From assembly GCA_001564255.1 (NCBI GenBank), contig LKNC01000036.1, forward strand, positions 1 through 14,789: a stretch of DNA of 14,789 nt. The letters run 5' to 3'. The notes beneath the pieces were generated by a model, which was not told the DNA's origin, ran no database searches, and worked only from the letters and a program-made list of their open reading frames with translations. The DNA comes from Natrialbaceae archaeon Tc-Br11_E2g1 (GTDB lineage: Archaea; Halobacteriota; Halobacteria; Halobacteriales; Natrialbaceae). Below are positions 12,573 to 14,789 of the stretch, in pieces (positions within the stretch are counted from its first letter, which is position 1; each line of letters opens with the position of its first letter). A program made the position numbers and the translations under genes.

Positions 12573-14789
12573 TCAGCGAACCGAGTCGAGCAGCAGTCTC
12601 TGTTCGACGCGTTTGACCTCGTGTTGGACGTCGCGGACGGCGTCGATGTTCGCCGAGATGGAACTCACCCCTTCGGTGACGAGGAACTGGGCCATCTCCG
12701 GGCGCGAGCCGGCCTGGCCACAGATACTCGTCTCGACGCCGTGCTCGCGGCAGGTCTCGATGACGTCGCCGATCAGCGCGAGCACGCCCGGGTGGAGTTC
12801 GTCGAAGCGGTCGGCGACGTTCTCGTTGTTCCGGTCGACCGCCAGCGTGTACTGGGTGAGGTCGTTCGTGCCGAAGGAAGCGAAGTCGATCCCGGCCTCG
12901 GCCATCTCCTCGACACACAGCGCCGCGGCGGGCGTCTCGATCATCACCCCCCACCGGCGTTTCTCCGGGTCGACGCCGGCCTCTTTCAGCAGGCTCTTCG
13001 CCCGGTAGACGTCCTCGGCGTCGGTGACCAGCGGGAACATAATCTCGACGTTGTCATAGCCCATCTCGAACAGTTGCGAGAACGCCTCGAGTTCGTGGGC
13101 GAAGACCGCCGGGTTGTCGAGACTCCGGCGGATCCCCCGGTAGCCCAACATTGGGTTGTGCTCGTCGGGTTCGTCCTCCCCGCCCTCGAGTTGGCGGAAC
13201 TCGTCGGTGGGGGCGTCGAGGGTGCGCACGCGGACCGGCCGCGGGTAAAACTCCTCTGCGACCCCCCGGACGCCCTCGACGAGGTGGTCGACGTAGGCCT
13301 CGGCGCCGTCGGTTTCGATGATCCGCGCCGGGGTCTTGTTCTGTGAGAGGATCATGTGTTCGGTTCGGAGCAAGCCGACGCCGTCGGCACCCGTCGCCGC
13401 CGCCCGCTTTGCGGCCTCGGGGATCGAGACGTTGACTTTCACCTCCGTGGCGGTCATCGGCTTCACCGGCGACTGCGGGCGGACCTCCTCGACGGGGTCG
13501 TGGTCGTCTTCGGTAACGGTCTCGCCCTCGCGGATCGAGCCCCTGTCCCCGTCCAGGGTGATGACCTGGCCGTCCTCGAGGGTGTCGGTGGCGTTTCCGG
13601 CACCGACGACCGCGGGGACGCCGAGTTCCCGGGAGACGATCGCGGCGTGACAGGTCATCCCGCCCTCGTCGGTGACGATCGCCGCCGCGCGTTTCATCGC
13701 CGGCACCATGTCCGGGGTGGTCATCTCGGTGACGATGACGTCGCCCTCGCCGACCTTGTCGAGTTCGTCGAGTTTCCGGACGATCCGGGCGGGCCCGGAA
13801 ACGGTGCCCGGACTCGAGCCCAGGCCGTCGACGACCACCTCGCCGGTTTCGCCAGCCCGGGAAGCGGCGGCCTGTGCGCCGACGGTGCCGCTGCCGTCGG
13901 TGACGCCAGCGGCGGCGTCGACGTCACCGCCCTCGGCGGTTTCGGACGCGGCCTCGTCGGTGATGGTGGTGATCGGTCGGGACTGGAGCATGTAGACCTC
14001 CCCCTCGACGATCGCCCACTCGACGTCCTGTGGGGTATCGTAGTGGTCCTCGACGCGTTCGCCAAGGGTGACGAGTTCGTCGATCTCGGCCTCCGAGAGG
14101 ACCCGTTCCTCGCGTTTGTCTTCTGGAACCTCGACCTCGACGGTCTCGCCGGTTTCGGCGTCTTTCTCGTGCATCACCTTCTTGTCGGCGACGGTGGCGG
14201 AGATGTCGCCGTCCTCGCGGGAGATGACGTAGTTGTCCGGCGAGACCGCCCCGGAGACGACCGCTTCGCCGAGGCCCCAGGCGGCCTCGACGATCATCGT
14301 CGGCTCGCCCGTCGAGGGGTGGCTCGTGAACATCACGCCGGATTTTTCGGCGTCGACCATCTGCTGGACGACGACCGCGATGTTGACCGCCGAGTGATCG
14401 AACCCCTGCTCCTGGCGGTAGTAGATCGCCCGCTGGGTGAACAGCGACGCCCAACACTGGCGGACGCGATCTAAGAGCTCGTCTTCGGTGACGTTCAAAA
14501 ACGTCTCCTGTTGGCCCGCAAACGAGGCGTCGGGTAAGTCCTCGGCGGTCGCACTCGAGCGGACGGCGACGAAGGCGTCGGTCCCGTCGGTGCCGACCTC
14601 GCGATAGGCCGCGAGGATCTCCTCACGGAGTTCGTCGGGGAACGGCGTCTGCGTAATCAACTCCTCGGCGCGTTCGGCGGCCGCCGCCAGCGCACTCGAG
14701 TCGTCGACGTCGACGTCGACGGCCGCGAACAGCTGTCGGTCGATGCCGGCTTCCTCGATAAACGACCGGTAGGTCCCCGCGGTGACGAC
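12573..14789 (-). CDS. ppsA: Phosphoenolpyruvate synthase (partial, 5' end beyond window)
   Basis: The visible 738 residues are most of a PEP synthase, which converts pyruvate, ATP and water to PEP, AMP and phosphate for gluconeogenesis. The frame is open to the right edge; the first visible residues (VVTAGTYRSFIEEAG) match a position roughly 35-40 residues into the protein. The ATP-grasp nucleotide-binding domain includes AVRSSATAEDLPDASFAGQQ and WGLGEAVVSGAVSPDNY. The swivelling phosphohistidine domain carries GGMTCHAAI, with the catalytic His encoded at 13647-13649. The TIM-barrel pyruvate domain shows MLGYRGIRRS, FGTNDLTQYTLAVDR and ICGQAGSRPEMA, with the active-site Cys near 12720. The linker between the first two domains is long, Ala/Gly-rich and acidic. 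Nothing appears broken. The promoter is outside the window. Confidence 0.97.
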   Translation of the reverse strand, partial: VVTAGTYRSFIEEAGIDRQLFAAVDVDVDDSSALAAAAERAEELITQTPFPDELREEILAAYREVGTDGTDAFVAVRSSATAEDLPDASFAGQQETFLNVTEDELLDRVRQCWASLFTQRAIYYRQEQGFDHSAVNIAVVVQQMVDAEKSGVMFTSHPSTGEPTMIVEAAWGLGEAVVSGAVSPDNYVISREDGDISATVADKKVMHEKDAETGETVEVEVPEDKREERVLSEAEIDELVTLGERVEDHYDTPQDVEWAIVEGEVYMLQSRPITTITDEAASETAEGGDVDAAAGVTDGSGTVGAQAAASRAGETGEVVVDGLGSSPGTVSGPARIVRKLDELDKVGEGDVIVTEMTTPDMVPAMKRAAAIVTDEGGMTCHAAIVSRELGVPAVVGAGNATDTLEDGQVITLDGDRGSIREGETVTEDDHDPVEEVRPQSPVKPMTATEVKVNVSIPEAAKRAAATGADGVGLLRTEHMILSQNKTPARIIETDGAEAYVDHLVEGVRGVAEEFYPRPVRVRTLDAPTDEFRQLEGGEDEPDEHNPMLGYRGIRRSLDNPAVFAHELEAFSQLFEMGYDNVEIMFPLVTDAEDVYRAKSLLKEAGVDPEKRRWGVMIETPAAALCVEEMAEAGIDFASFGTNDLTQYTLAVDRNNENVADRFDELHPGVLALIGDVIETCREHGVETSICGQAGSRPEMAQFLVTEGVSSISANIDAVRDVQHEVKRVEQRLLLDSVR

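Noticed and set aside
13356..14474. Long plus-strand ORF (372 residues) antisense to ppsA
   Set aside because: Its third positions are the mirror of the ppsA codon pattern; the Asp/Val/Gly-rich translation shows no domain.
1..14789. CRISPR array, IS element, att site or defence island
   Set aside because: No regularly spaced repeats, transposase or integrase motifs, terminal inverted repeats or known defence gene families are visible.

Overview
The window (about 14.8 kb, high GC) is chromosomal DNA from a halophilic archaeon (class Halobacteria). The evidence is consistent: very acidic proteins, strong preference for G or C at third codon positions, an Lsm/L37e gene pair, UPF0058 and UPF0146 family proteins, an archaemetzincin and a PEP synthase. 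Most starts have an A/T-rich TATA-like hexamer at about -30 to -25 from the start codon, as expected for the leaderless transcripts common in this group. I cannot name the genus. No rRNA, tRNA, CRISPR array, insertion sequence or integrase is visible, so this looks like core or conserved-accessory chromosome rather than a mobile island.

Layout: (1) 1-3426: the 3' tip of a plus-strand gene, a minus-strand multi-pass membrane protein, a small plus-strand winged-helix regulator, and a large minus-strand protein made of an N-terminal domain, an acidic/Ser-rich linker, a coiled coil and a C-terminal alpha/beta domain. (2) 3427-5250: UPF0058 protein, archaemetzincin, a divergent UPF0146 protein, and the overlapping lsm-rpl37e pair. 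(3) 5251-8052: an M42 aminopeptidase-type protein (minus), then a small single-pass membrane protein and a zincin-fold protein of the DUF2342 type (both plus). (4) 8061-9414: a small zinc-ribbon protein, a SnoaL/NTF2-like protein and an uncharacterised acidic protein, all minus, separated by strong hairpins. (5) 9674-12092: a glycoside hydrolase family 2 homologue that appears to lack both catalytic glutamates, preceded by a small membrane protein and a previously hidden 49-residue ORF overlapping its stop codon. (6) 12093-12572: the only gene-free stretch above 300 bases, containing alternative hairpins. (7) 12573-14789: phosphoenolpyruvate synthase, cut by the right edge.

Most genes seem to be transcribed singly; the clear translational couplings are lsm/rpl37e (ATGA overlap) and the membrane protein/49-aa ORF (GTGA overlap). 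The genes cover RNA binding and ribosome assembly (lsm, rpl37e), proteolysis (archaemetzincin, M42, zincin-like) and gluconeogenesis (ppsA). I see no defence system or biosynthetic cluster. The most unusual items are the GH2-fold pseudoenzyme candidate, the hidden 49-residue ORF, the domain layout of the 736-residue protein, and the structured intergenic segments at 8781-8863 and 12372-12496.
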